A DNA stretch of 50,245 nucleotides from Dialister histaminiformans. GTDB lineage: Bacteria > Bacillota > Negativicutes > Veillonellales > Dialisteraceae. The stretch spans positions 1 through 50,245 of the forward strand of contig NZ_FMXA01000014.1 of the NCBI RefSeq assembly GCF_900103425.1, given 5' to 3'. The position numbers were made by a program, and so were the translations under genes. The notes under the pieces were generated by a model that was given only the letters and a program-made list of their open reading frames with translations, did no database searches and was not told where the DNA came from. This document shows, one piece after another, positions 1 through 7,794 of this stretch. Numbering within the stretch: the first letter of the stretch is position 1; each line of letters opens with the position of its first letter.

Positions 1-147
1 AAATAGTTCAAAATCCTTCAGGTTACTTCTATTCTTACAAGAAAAAACGGTCTGGCAGTTTTCACAATGCCAACGCTGACTTCCTGCCTTTGTCTTCCCA
101 TATTTATGACAGGGAAACCCACAATAGGGACATCTTATTTTTCTCAT
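1..147 (-). CDS. Transposase, N-terminal zinc-ribbon fragment (runs off window)
   Basis: The minus-strand frame opens with ATG at 147 behind a strong ribosome binding site (AGGAGGAG at 151-158) and stays open for 49 codons to the window edge. The product begins MRKIRCPYCGF and contains two CxxC pairs (CPYC and CENC) around KTKAGSQRWHC. This is the zinc ribbon seen at the N-terminus of several transposase families, most like the IS1249 group of IS256-type elements; IS1/IS1595 or ISL3 relatives are alternatives. The catalytic part lies outside the window, so intactness cannot be judged. The AT-rich stretch 170-265 upstream may contain the element end, but no terminal repeat can be paired from here. 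Confidence 0.6.
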   Translation of the reverse strand, partial: MRKIRCPYCGFPCHKYGKTKAGSQRWHCENCQTVFSCKNRSNLKDFELF

Positions 148-277
148 AAACTCCTCCTAAAACACATTTAAGTCCTGATAAAAAAATAAAAGCCTATTTC
201 TCCAGTATTGGCAAGGGTTTTGAGACTTTTTACCAACACGTTTTGTCCACCCTTATAAATCTTTTCAAAAAAAATAA

Positions 278-315
278 ATGCCAATGAAGCCCGATAAACA
301 CTGGCTCCATCGGCA
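278..315 (-). terminator. Possible Rho-independent terminator
   Basis: A 14-bp imperfect stem (ATGCCAATGAAGCC at 278-291 with GGCTCCATCGGCAT at 302-315, two wobble pairs) is followed on the minus strand by a T-rich tract (complement of 266-277). It lies between the flavodoxin terminator and the transposase start, so it may shield the insertion element from read-through or belong to the element's end. Confidence 0.4.
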
Positions 316-383
316 TTAAAACCAACACGAAATGTCCTATATCCCAAAATTCATCTTCATAATATAACGATAGTTTTCAAATA

Positions 384-426
384 AAAAATGCGGACCTTTT
401 CGGTCATCCCGTCAGGTCCGCATTTT
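384..426 (-). terminator. Rho-independent terminator after flavodoxin
   Basis: The stem AAATGCGGACCT / AGGTCCGCATTT is 12 bp and followed by a T-run on the minus strand. It begins about 18 bases past the flavodoxin stop codon. Confidence 0.85.
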
Positions 427-443
427 CATTATTTATGTCTTAA

Positions 444-872
444 TCAGGCTTCTGCAATGGTCTTGCCGAGTTCTCTGCAAGCTTCCAGTGCATCGTCATC
501 CGGATAGCTGTAAGCCTTTACCGGTTCTGCAGCCAGGGTTACGCCGGCTTCTTCCAGACGGGCTTTCCAGTTCATAATCCAGTCCCCTTCATTCCATGCG
601 TAGGAACCGAAAATACCTACCTTCTTGCCAGCCAGATCCGGGAGCAGTTCTTCGAAAAATGGTTCGAAATCGTATTCTTCCAGGCTTTCATCACCCATAG
701 CCGGGCAGCCAAGGATAATCTTATCAAAAGTTGCAACTTCAGCAGCGCTGGTGTCGCCTACAAAATTCAGTACAGTTTCCGCACCAGCATTCTTTGCGCC
801 TTCTTCTACAGCCTGTGCCATAGCTTCTGTATTGCCAGATCCAGTCCAGAAAACAATTGCCACTTTATCCAT
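444..872 (-). CDS. Flavodoxin
   Basis: This 142-residue protein is a short-chain flavodoxin, a soluble FMN-binding electron carrier that can replace ferredoxin. The N-terminal phosphate-binding loop WTGSGNTE (about residues 9-16) matches the flavodoxin signature. The FMN-contact segments CPAMGDE (about 56-62) and GSYAW (about 90-94) are in place. The sequence closely resembles the well-studied Megasphaera elsdenii flavodoxin in length and motifs, which helps place the organism. It is monocistronic: a strong promoter lies upstream, an AGGAGG ribosome site precedes the ATG, and a terminator follows. Redox partners are not visible here; ferredoxin or hydrogenase-linked metabolism is the usual setting. 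Confidence 0.95.
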   Translation of the reverse strand: MDKVAIVFWTGSGNTEAMAQAVEEGAKNAGAETVLNFVGDTSAAEVATFDKIILGCPAMGDESLEEYDFEPFFEELLPDLAGKKVGIFGSYAWNEGDWIMNWKARLEEAGVTLAAEPVKAYSYPDDDALEACRELGKTIAEA

Positions 873-927
873 GTTGAATTCCTCCTACATATCGTAAATC
901 AGGCATTTACTACCTGTATCTTTTGTT

Positions 928-956
928 ATATTACTGATAAACCATATACTTGTCAA
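928..956 (-). promoter_or_regulatory. Sigma-A type promoter of flavodoxin
   Basis: On the minus strand a perfect -35 TTGACA (951-956) is separated by 17 bases from -10 TAATAT (928-933), with the start of transcription expected near 921, about 50 bases before the flavodoxin ATG. Confidence 0.85.
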
Positions 957-965
957 ACAGGAAAT

Positions 966-1661
966 TCAGGAATCTGTTTCCGACTGTACGGACCGGCTTA
1001 CCCGGGGAACCAGACGGATTTCCTTTGGCTGTTTACGCCTGGAAATCATCCCTTGCAGCGCCTTTCCGAGTTCCGGTCGGCTACCATCGGAGCAGACTAT
1101 GCCCAGCCAGATTTTCGCGTTATTTATCTGAAGAACCACATTCCAGGTTTCCTTATAGGTGATGCCCTTTTCGTTTTCCGTAAGGGTGACCTGTCCTTCC
1201 CAGCGGTGACTCTTACCTGCTTTCACCTGTTTAAGAGGTGTACTTTCTGAAAATACCGCTTTCTGATTTTTGAAATACGTATTCATCCAGGAAGCAATGG
1301 AGTCCATCTGTTCCACCTGGCTCAGATTGGAATCCGTAAAAATTCCTGCTTCCAGCATAAATGGATATCCTACTTCCCCGGACAATGCCCAGCCGTAAGA
1401 ATAATCCGGCGGTGCCTCATAGGTCAGAGAGTAGAAATTCCCATTTCTGAGCCCTTTATGATTCCAGTAATCAGATGTACTGCGGCCTTCATTTACTGCA
1501 TTCAAGGTGGCCTGCGCCCCTTCGGCCACAGTGACTCCTGCAGGCAGCTTCATAGAGCCTATCCCCGGAAGTTCAAAAAGGTTATCTGCCATACCTGCCG
1601 TTGGGATCATGCATATCATTCCCAACGCCGCCAGTGTGACTGCCCATTTTCTACTGTTCAT
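966..1661 (-). CDS. Exported protein of unknown function, coupled to glnS
   Basis: I do not recognise a family for this 231-residue protein. It begins with a clear signal peptide (basic MNSRK, hydrophobic stretch to about residue 22, likely cleavage after GMA near 25), so it should be secreted or periplasmic. The mature part is soluble and mixed alpha/beta, with no cysteine pair or catalytic motif I can name. Its ATG overlaps the glnS stop codon (TAATG), which implies translational coupling to glutaminyl-tRNA synthetase although no functional link is evident. The C-terminus is basic (RRKQPKEIR). No clear terminator follows before the flavodoxin promoter. Confidence 0.75.
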   Translation of the reverse strand: MNSRKWAVTLAALGMICMIPTAGMADNLFELPGIGSMKLPAGVTVAEGAQATLNAVNEGRSTSDYWNHKGLRNGNFYSLTYEAPPDYSYGWALSGEVGYPFMLEAGIFTDSNLSQVEQMDSIASWMNTYFKNQKAVFSESTPLKQVKAGKSHRWEGQVTLTENEKGITYKETWNVVLQINNAKIWLGIVCSDGSRPELGKALQGMISRRKQPKEIRLVPRVSRSVQSETDS

Positions 1662-3343
1662 TATTTACCAGCCTTCTGTCTTGCCTTTGCCCAGCTATCG
1701 CGAAGTCCTACAATGAGGTTTGCAACCGGCTTACCTTCTGTGGTATCCGGATCCAGAATGAAATATCCCTTGCGCAGGAACTGGAATCTATCTCCTGCCT
1801 TGTAATTAAGAATAGCCGGTTCAGACTTACCATGCTTAACTACCAGTGAATTCTTATTAATCTTTTCCATGAAATCCCGGCCATCATCCACATCGTCCTT
1901 TGGAATCAGGTAATCGTACAGACGGCATTCTACATCAACCGCTGTCTTTTCAGCGACCCAGTGAAGAGTGCCCTTAACCTTCCGGTCTGCCCCCGGTGTA
2001 CCGCTGCGGGAAGAGAAGTCTACTGTACAATGAATTTCCTTGATTTCTCCCTGTTCATCCTTAATGACTTCATCGCACTTAACAATATATGCACCTTTGA
2101 GACGGACTTCCTTGCCCGGAGTCATGCGGAAGAACTTCTTTACCGGATGTTCCATGAAATCTTCGCGTTCAATGAAAAGATTTCTTCCAAATGGTACTTC
2201 TCTGGTCCCTGCTGCCGGATCGGATGGATTGTTTTCCAGAGTCATATATTCGGTCTTATCTTCCGGATAGTTAGTAAGAACCACTTTGATTGGGTCAACC
2301 ACCGTCATAATTCTTGGTGCCTTATCCTTCAAATCTTCTCTGATGCAGTATTCCAGCATACCTACATCGACCGTACTGTTGGCTTTAGCTACACCGATCA
2401 TATCGCAGAAGTTACGGAGAGATTCCGGGGTATAGCCGCGTCTTCTCAGTCCGGAGATGGTTGGCATACGTGGATCATCCCAGCCGGAAACCACGTGTTC
2501 TTCTACCATGCGGCGGAGTTTTCGCTTGCTGGTGATCATGGTTGTAACATTCAGGCGGGCAAATTCAATCTGTCTTGGCTTTTCTTTGCCATCAAAAGCA
2601 TTGTCCAGGCACCAGTTATACAGTGGACGTCTTTCCTCAAATTCCACAGTGCAGATAGAATGAGTAATGCCTTCCAGTGCATCAGACAGCGGATGAGCAA
2701 AGTCATACAGCGGATAAATGCACCAGGTGTCGCCTGTTCTGTGATGGGTCGCCCGAAGGATACGATAAATAACCGGATCGCGCATTACGATATTCGGGGA
2801 TTTCATATCAATCTTCGCACGAAGTACCTTGGATCCATCCGGATATTTTCCTGCCTTCATTTCTTCGAACAGCTTCATATTTTCTTCTACCGAACGGTTT
2901 CTGTACGGGCTGTCAATTCCCGGGTGTTCCAGATCGCCGCGGTTCTTTCGAATTTCTTCACTGGTCTGATCATCTACATAGGCAAGTCCTTTGCGGATGA
3001 GTTTGCATGCGAATTCATAAAGCTGAGGGAAATAATCAGATGCATAATGAACCGGTTCCTTCCACTGGAATCCCAGCCACTTTACATCATTGAGTATGGA
3101 ATTGACGTATTCCACATTTTCCTTCGATGGATTGGTATCATCAAAACGGATATTGGTTGCGCCATGGTATTTAAGACCAATGCCAAAGTTAAGGCAGATA
3201 CTCTTAACATGACCAATATGCAGATAGCCATTTGGTTCCGGCGGGAAACGAGTCAGTACTCTGCCATTGGCGTACACATTATTTTCAATATCCTTATTGA
3301 TTTCTGCCTCTATAAAATTAGAAGCTTCAATTTTTGTATCCAT
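1661..3343 (-). CDS. glnS: Glutaminyl-tRNA synthetase
   Basis: This 560-residue enzyme charges tRNA-Gln with glutamine, a class I aminoacyl-tRNA synthetase. The HIGH motif is in PPEPNGYLHIGHVKS near residues 35-49, and the KMSKS-type loop is ITSKRKL near 270-276. The FARLNVT segment and the C-terminal beta-barrel anticodon-binding region (about 340-550) follow the E. coli GlnRS plan, and the length (554 in E. coli) agrees. Many Firmicutes lack GlnRS and make Gln-tRNA through GatCAB, so this copy is worth noting. An AGGAAC ribosome site precedes the ATG, a plausible promoter lies upstream, and the next gene overlaps its stop codon. Confidence 0.97.
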   Translation of the reverse strand: MDTKIEASNFIEAEINKDIENNVYANGRVLTRFPPEPNGYLHIGHVKSICLNFGIGLKYHGATNIRFDDTNPSKENVEYVNSILNDVKWLGFQWKEPVHYASDYFPQLYEFACKLIRKGLAYVDDQTSEEIRKNRGDLEHPGIDSPYRNRSVEENMKLFEEMKAGKYPDGSKVLRAKIDMKSPNIVMRDPVIYRILRATHHRTGDTWCIYPLYDFAHPLSDALEGITHSICTVEFEERRPLYNWCLDNAFDGKEKPRQIEFARLNVTTMITSKRKLRRMVEEHVVSGWDDPRMPTISGLRRRGYTPESLRNFCDMIGVAKANSTVDVGMLEYCIREDLKDKAPRIMTVVDPIKVVLTNYPEDKTEYMTLENNPSDPAAGTREVPFGRNLFIEREDFMEHPVKKFFRMTPGKEVRLKGAYIVKCDEVIKDEQGEIKEIHCTVDFSSRSGTPGADRKVKGTLHWVAEKTAVDVECRLYDYLIPKDDVDDGRDFMEKINKNSLVVKHGKSEPAILNYKAGDRFQFLRKGYFILDPDTTEGKPVANLIVGLRDSWAKARQKAGK

Positions 3344-3374
3344 TTCTGTTCCTCCAATATGAATAGCTTTTTTT

Positions 3375-3403
3375 ATATTCTATCACATGAAGCCGTATGT
3401 AAA
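3375..3403 (-). promoter_or_regulatory. Probable promoter of glnS
   Basis: TTTACA (3398-3403) and GAATAT (3375-3380) are 17 bases apart on the minus strand, about 30 bases before the glnS start. The -10 match is weak. The leader is too short for a T-box. Confidence 0.4.
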
Positions 3404-3443
3404 CAAAATACAGCCCTGACTCCTGCTGACAAACATTAATGCG

Positions 3444-3490
3444 AAAAAAGCTGGCTGTGTTTTCAGAAAAAAAGCGAAACACGGCCAGTC
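3444..3490 (-). terminator. Rho-independent terminator after the FAH-family gene
   Basis: CTGGCCGTGTTT pairs with AAACACAGCCAG on the minus strand (3451-3488) and is followed by CTTTTTTCGC. It ends the 3520-4410 gene before the glnS promoter. Confidence 0.75.
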
Positions 3491-3519
3491 TCTTTTCATG
3501 CATTCTGCTGTAGGAATGC

Positions 3520-4410
3520 TTATTTAACCTTATTTCTCAGTGTGCCAATAGGATCGATGGTGATTTCCACTTCATCCCCCTTGCGGAGAAACTGCGGTGG
3601 ATTCATTCCCATGCCTACGCCCTGAGGTGTACCCGTAGCAATGACATCGCCAGGAAGCAATGTCATGCCAGAAGAGAGTACTTCAATAAGCTTCGGAATA
3701 GAAAAAATCAGATCCGCTGTGGAACCTTCCTGGCGAAGATGTCCATTCACCTTGGTATAAATGGTAAACGGCACTGGCCAGGATCCCACCATGACGGTCG
3801 GTCCCATGGGGCAGAAGGTATCAAGGCTCTTGCCACGGAACCACTGTGCATGTTTCTTCTGCAGGTCCCTGGCAGTTACATCGTTGATAATGGTGTATCC
3901 ATATACATATTTCATCGCGTCTTCTGCCGCAATATTGCTGCCTCTCTTGCCAATGATGACAGCCAGTTCCCCTTCATAATCCACGGAGCTGGTAATATCC
4001 GGGTAACTGTTAATAGTGTCATCCGGCCCGATGACCGAGGTAGTTGCCTTGGTGAAGAACACCGGATTTTCCGGTACTTCTGCCTTGGGATTCTTTTCAA
4101 ATTCTTTCACATGCGCCGGATAATTCTTTCCCACACAGAAAATGTTCCGCTGTGGATAAAAAGGAACTTCTATGCGGACTTCACTTACCGGAATGGCTTC
4201 CACAGCCTTATCCTTTTTGTTCATTTCCAGCATCTGAGCCAGATTCAGAAGTCCTTCTTCGCCCATGGCAATAAATTCTTCCATGGTTTCTGCCAGCGGT
4301 ATGAAATACGTTTCTTCCAATTCCACGGCAGGAATAATCGCGGTGCCATCGGTAGTCATAACGCCCCACTGCCGAAGGCCTTTATAGTTGAATGATACTA
4401 ATCTCTGCAT
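3520..4410 (-). CDS. Fumarylacetoacetate hydrolase (FAH) family protein
   Basis: The product (296 residues from the chosen start) belongs to the FAH superfamily: hydrolases, isomerases and decarboxylases that act on beta-diketo acids with a divalent metal. The N-terminal YxxxxxxWGV domain is followed by the catalytic fold. Metal-binding acids are visible in DYEGELAVIIG (two Glu) and in INDVTARD; the C-terminal GDVIATGTPQGVG loop is a family hallmark. Substrate cannot be assigned; 2-hydroxyhepta-2,4-diene-1,7-dioate isomerase-like or acylpyruvase activity are usual annotations. I chose ATG 4410 because GAGGGAAG sits just upstream and the extended -10 at 4455-4463 would place the upstream in-frame ATG (4443) only a few bases from the transcript start. 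Confidence 0.88.
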   Translation of the reverse strand: MQRLVSFNYKGLRQWGVMTTDGTAIIPAVELEETYFIPLAETMEEFIAMGEEGLLNLAQMLEMNKKDKAVEAIPVSEVRIEVPFYPQRNIFCVGKNYPAHVKEFEKNPKAEVPENPVFFTKATTSVIGPDDTINSYPDITSSVDYEGELAVIIGKRGSNIAAEDAMKYVYGYTIINDVTARDLQKKHAQWFRGKSLDTFCPMGPTVMVGSWPVPFTIYTKVNGHLRQEGSTADLIFSIPKLIEVLSSGMTLLPGDVIATGTPQGVGMGMNPPQFLRKGDEVEITIDPIGTLRNKVK

Positions 4411-4454
4411 AACTTCCCTCTTTTCTTTATGCATCCTATGCATTGCGTAAAAGA

Positions 4455-4463
4455 ATTATAACA
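4455..4463 (-). promoter_or_regulatory. Extended -10 promoter of the FAH-family gene
   Basis: TGTTATAAT on the minus strand is a perfect extended -10 element; no good -35 is seen at the right distance. Confidence 0.55.
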
Positions 4464-4489
4464 TAATTTCAATACCCGGGGTACCTGAT

Positions 4490-5677
4490 TCAGAGGCTTA
4501 CGGAATGTAAATGCGCCTGGTACATTCTCCATGCCAGGTACAGCAGGACTATCCCCGCCAGTATATAGACCATATATATGGGCATAAATTCCGTTATACC
4601 CGCTGAAAGAAGCGGTCCTATCATACTGCCCATCTGCTGAGCCGTATTGGACAGTCCAAAGGCCCTGCCCCGGAATGATTCCGGTGTGCATTTGACCAGT
4701 GCCGCATTCAATGATGGATTAGCCCCTACAATAAAGCAGCTGACCATAGCCTGACAGACGCCAAACCAGAAGATGGAGTCCGGGATGGACTGTATCAGCA
4801 TGCCAAGCCCCGCGCCGGATATGGTCATGCAGATGGCACGGTAATATCCCTTCTTCTGACCCAGCCTTCCCCAGAACGTAGTTGTCAGCGCTCCTGCAAT
4901 GCCGCCGCAGCTCATAATCGTACCGGCAGTAACTGCCACATTACTCATGGAATGCTGCAGTTCGCCGATATACAGTGTCACTACCGGCTGAATCATCATT
5001 ATGGTCCCCTGAAGGACAAAGTACGCCATGAGGAATTCAAACATAAGCCGGTTGGATCTGGCATATCGTAAGTCATCGACAATGGAACCTTCCTGCGATG
5101 TTTTCCAAGGTGCATGGGCAGGTTCTCTTACAAAAATAACAATCGCTGCCGTTACGAGCCAGAGAAACAGGGCCGCCACGAAGAATGAATCCCTCATTCC
5201 GATAAGGTGTGAAAGTACCCCTCCCATAAACGGTCCGCAAATGCCCCCCAGGATAATGGATGTCTGCGCAAATCCCAGATAGGTTCCCAGTGCTTTCTCC
5301 TCCACCGTGGAAGAGATAATCGCCATGGATGCGGCTACCAGGCCATTGGCAAATCCCTGGAATATACGCATCCCCAGCAGCTGCCATTCATTATGTACAA
5401 TTCCTCCGAGGAAATAAGAACATCCTATAAGAAAGGCCGCCCGGACAGCCATTCTCTTCTTCCCCCGGGTATCCGCCATTTTACCCCATACAGGCCCCAT
5501 GATTCCCGCCACAAAAAAAGCGGAAGAAAAAACGAGTCCCGTCCATAAGTGGACACGGGCCTGACTTACCCCCAGTTCCAGAAGATAAAGCGGTAAAAAG
5601 GGGATGAGCATAGTATAGGCGGAGGCCATAAAGAACATACTGATTATAAGTACCCAGACACTTCTGTATTTTTTCAT
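4490..5677 (-). CDS. MFS transporter, drug:H+ antiporter type
   Basis: This 395-residue integral inner-membrane protein has about 12 hydrophobic segments in two halves, the size of DHA1-type multidrug exporters such as MdtG. The loop 2-3 signature appears as GPVWGKMADTRGKKR (about residues 61-75), and the motif C-like GICGPFMGGVL follows in segment 5. That pattern is typical of proton-driven drug efflux, but sugar and siderophore exporters share it, so substrate is unknown. The start is ATG 5677 with AAAGGAAAG upstream. It stands alone: the terminator of the upstream gene lies at 5992-6041, and no strong terminator follows before the FAH promoter. Confidence 0.88.
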   Translation of the reverse strand: MKKYRSVWVLIISMFFMASAYTMLIPFLPLYLLELGVSQARVHLWTGLVFSSAFFVAGIMGPVWGKMADTRGKKRMAVRAAFLIGCSYFLGGIVHNEWQLLGMRIFQGFANGLVAASMAIISSTVEEKALGTYLGFAQTSIILGGICGPFMGGVLSHLIGMRDSFFVAALFLWLVTAAIVIFVREPAHAPWKTSQEGSIVDDLRYARSNRLMFEFLMAYFVLQGTIMMIQPVVTLYIGELQHSMSNVAVTAGTIMSCGGIAGALTTTFWGRLGQKKGYYRAICMTISGAGLGMLIQSIPDSIFWFGVCQAMVSCFIVGANPSLNAALVKCTPESFRGRAFGLSNTAQQMGSMIGPLLSAGITEFMPIYMVYILAGIVLLYLAWRMYQAHLHSVSL

Positions 5678-6090
5678 AACTTTCCTTTACTTATTACAAC
5701 GGTATGCCTACGGTGCAGAATACACGAAATGCGGTGAGAAACACAGCATTTCCTGCCGGGCCGGACGTTTATACCCGAGAAAAAACTTAAATGAAAAACG
5801 GATTTCTACACTGAAATTCTCTTGTTTTCTGTATATCATTAAACCCGATATCTGTTTCAGCGTCAAGGGAAATCCCCCTGTTTTCTTCGACGACATCAGC
5901 ATCTTTACCGGAAAACATTTTTGTTTCATCCCGCAGGGCCCTCTCCATAGATATATGCTGACAGAATTCCGGCAGGCACCAACGCATATTCCACAACACA
6001 AAAACACCCTCCTTACCTCGGCATGATAAGGAGGATGTTTTATCTGTAAGGTCATCAGATACCGACAGGTCTAATTCTTTCCTGTCCTGT
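5678..6090. other. Intergenic region, no convincing gene
   Basis: The 413-bp gap holds a terminator (5992-6041) and the leader of the MFS gene. A short minus-strand frame inside it (5787-5999, best start near 5945, about 53 codons, hydrophilic product) has no ribosome binding site and no family I recognise. No clear promoter is seen before the MFS start. Confidence 0.5.
5992..6041 (-). terminator. Rho-independent terminator after the alpha/beta hydrolase
   Basis: AAAACACCCTCCTTA (6001-6015) pairs with TAAGGAGGATGTTTT (6027-6041) with one wobble; a T-run follows on the minus strand, and the stem could act in both directions. Confidence 0.85.
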
Positions 6091-6840
6091 TTACCGCATG
6101 GAAATCCGGTTTAGCCATTGCAGCGCGTCATCCATCATATTTATGGTCACAAAATGTCCAAGCCCGGGATAGGTTCGGTATTCTGCCCTGGTATTCGTCT
6201 GATGGAGCACATTATAAAAGTGCTGCTGAGCCTGCATAGCCACGGATGCATCCGCTTCTCCGCTTAAAAGCAGACAGGGAATATCTTTCATTTCCCCGGT
6301 ATGAGCCAGCGGAGTATTTTCCTCAACCTGATTACGCAGCGTCCAGTGACTGGCGAGATTCATATGGAATCGCTGTTCAAAAAAATGATGGCTTTCCATC
6401 CAGTCTCCTGATCCGTTCATAGAGATAATTCCGTTCAGGCGGTCCGCATACCGGCTCCCAATCCCCAGAGCAATAAATCCGCCCATTGAATGCCCCATAA
6501 CCACGGGATAACATCCCATGTCAGCGGCAATAAACGAACTGAGCTCCTCATATTCTTCTGTGGTCGCCAGAACCGTATGCCAGAACCGGTCATAGTCCTG
6601 CACACAATAGTAATCAGGCAGAGTCCCTCTCTGCCCATGATTAATCAGTTCAGGGATAAACACCGTATACCCGTATGCTGCCATGAGCAAAGCCTTTGAC
6701 AGCTGTTTCTCGCTGTCTGTACTCCAGCCATGATAAAAAACGACCGGACGGTTATCGGAGGGAACCCCTGGAGATACTTTAAGTACAGGAACAGGCCCTG
6801 CCTTTTCCCATACCGCCCGGGGACCATACAGCTTCAGCAT
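6091..6840 (-). CDS. Alpha/beta hydrolase (lysophospholipase/esterase-like)
   Basis: The 249-residue product has the alpha/beta hydrolase fold. The segment VVFYHGWS early in the sequence carries the oxyanion-type HGW; GHSMGG near residues 117-122 is the nucleophile elbow with the catalytic serine; the acid is probably the Asp in SGEADASV and the base the His of GLGHFV near the C-terminus. No signal peptide, so it should be cytoplasmic. The start ATG at 6840 overlaps the last seven bases of the acyltransferase gene and has AAGGGA just upstream, which fixes this start over the longer frame from 6885. Overlap with an LpxL-like gene suggests a role with lipid or acyl substrates, but this is inference. 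Confidence 0.83.
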   Translation of the reverse strand: MLKLYGPRAVWEKAGPVPVLKVSPGVPSDNRPVVFYHGWSTDSEKQLSKALLMAAYGYTVFIPELINHGQRGTLPDYYCVQDYDRFWHTVLATTEEYEELSSFIAADMGCYPVVMGHSMGGFIALGIGSRYADRLNGIISMNGSGDWMESHHFFEQRFHMNLASHWTLRNQVEENTPLAHTGEMKDIPCLLLSGEADASVAMQAQQHFYNVLHQTNTRAEYRTYPGLGHFVTINMMDDALQWLNRISMR

Positions 6841-7733
6841 GATTTTCCCTTCCACTCCGGATGAAAGCGATCTGTCCACTTCCATCGATTATGAAGCCAG
6901 AACCATTCTTCCGGATACTGACGAATCCAGTTTTCCAGGCGCTGATTAATTTTCCATGTAACGTTCCGTATGGCTTCCTTCTTATTCAGTCCTTCATCCG
7001 GTTCGATAGGATCACCGATAATGATTTCATACCGGCCCGGCATTGTCTCATGAATCAACGCGGTCATTACCGGAAGTTTGCAGAGTAATGAAAAATGTGC
7101 CGGTCCGGTAGGTGTAAGTGTCATCTGCCCAAAAAACGGAACGCCTATCCCTGTATCCCCTGGATCCTGGTCACAGAGAAGTCCTACAAAATAGCCCTGC
7201 TTAATGCGTCTGAGCATGTCCCGGACTCCGGTTTTGTACTCTATGGTCTGTCCTGGCATGGAGCGATATTCTGTCAGAAACCGGTCAAATTCCCTGTTTT
7301 TCTGCTGCATGGCCACTGACAGCATAGGATAGCCATAAAGGGCCAGAGCCGCGCCTTCAATCTCCCAGTTACCACAATGAGTTGCCGCCAGAATACAGCC
7401 TTTCCCTTCCGCTTTGAGACGGTCCAGCTTTTCCGCGCCCTTTATGGTCACAATATCCCGGATATTATCCTTATTGAGCAGCGGAAAGCGGCACATGGAA
7501 ACAGCCAGCGGACCAAAGCGAACTGCGGATTCTTTAGCTATGCGGTGCGCCTCCTGGCTGTCCTCGGTTATGCCTGCGCGGAGTATGTTCTGTACCGCCA
7601 GCTGTTTACGCCGCTTAGGTACGGCAAACCAGAAGAAATTTCCAAGATGTCTGCCGATTTTGCTGGCTGTGTCATCTGAAACATGGCAGCAAAGCCAGCT
7701 CAGACTTTTGAGTAAAAAATAATTTCCAATCAT
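6834..7733 (-). CDS. Lipid A biosynthesis acyltransferase, LpxL/HtrB family
   Basis: This 299-residue membrane-associated enzyme would transfer an acyl chain to the lipid A precursor (late acylation). The HxxxxE/D acyltransferase motif is visible as THCGNWE (about residues 118-124), and LLCDQDPGDTGIGVPFFG is the conserved substrate-binding block of the family. The N-terminus has a hydrophobic segment (NYFLLKSLSWLCCHV). I chose ATG 7733 because CGAGG lies eight bases upstream; longer in-frame starts at 7748 and 7787 fall within or before the lpxD terminator. It lies directly after lpxD, which supports a lipid A role, and overlaps the hydrolase gene. LpxL, LpxM or a phosphatidylinositol mannoside-type relative cannot be separated by eye. 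Confidence 0.88.
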   Translation of the reverse strand: MIGNYFLLKSLSWLCCHVSDDTASKIGRHLGNFFWFAVPKRRKQLAVQNILRAGITEDSQEAHRIAKESAVRFGPLAVSMCRFPLLNKDNIRDIVTIKGAEKLDRLKAEGKGCILAATHCGNWEIEGAALALYGYPMLSVAMQQKNREFDRFLTEYRSMPGQTIEYKTGVRDMLRRIKQGYFVGLLCDQDPGDTGIGVPFFGQMTLTPTGPAHFSLLCKLPVMTALIHETMPGRYEIIIGDPIEPDEGLNKKEAIRNVTWKINQRLENWIRQYPEEWFWLHNRWKWTDRFHPEWKGKSC

Positions 7734-7752
7734 ATAAAACCTCGGCATGATA

Positions 7753-7782
7753 ACAAAAAAAGATGCATAACCGCATCTTTTT
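7753..7782 (-). terminator. Rho-independent terminator after lpxD
   Basis: AAAGATGC / GCATCTTT (8 bp, loop GGTTAT on the minus strand) followed by a T-run. It marks the end of the long outer-membrane operon; some read-through into the acyltransferase gene is likely because no separate promoter is obvious. Confidence 0.75.
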
Positions 7783-7794
7783 GTCAAAATCTGC

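Noticed and set aside
1961-3439. 492-codon plus-strand frame opposite glnS
   Set aside because: It is the antisense shadow of glnS: no ribosome site, low-complexity translation, and the opposite strand has clear synthetase motifs.
3344-3450. T-box leader for glnS
   Set aside because: The leader is only about 30 bases and lacks the specifier-loop and antiterminator elements.
5787-5999. Small minus-strand frame in the MFS leader
   Set aside because: No ribosome binding site or promoter; product not recognised.
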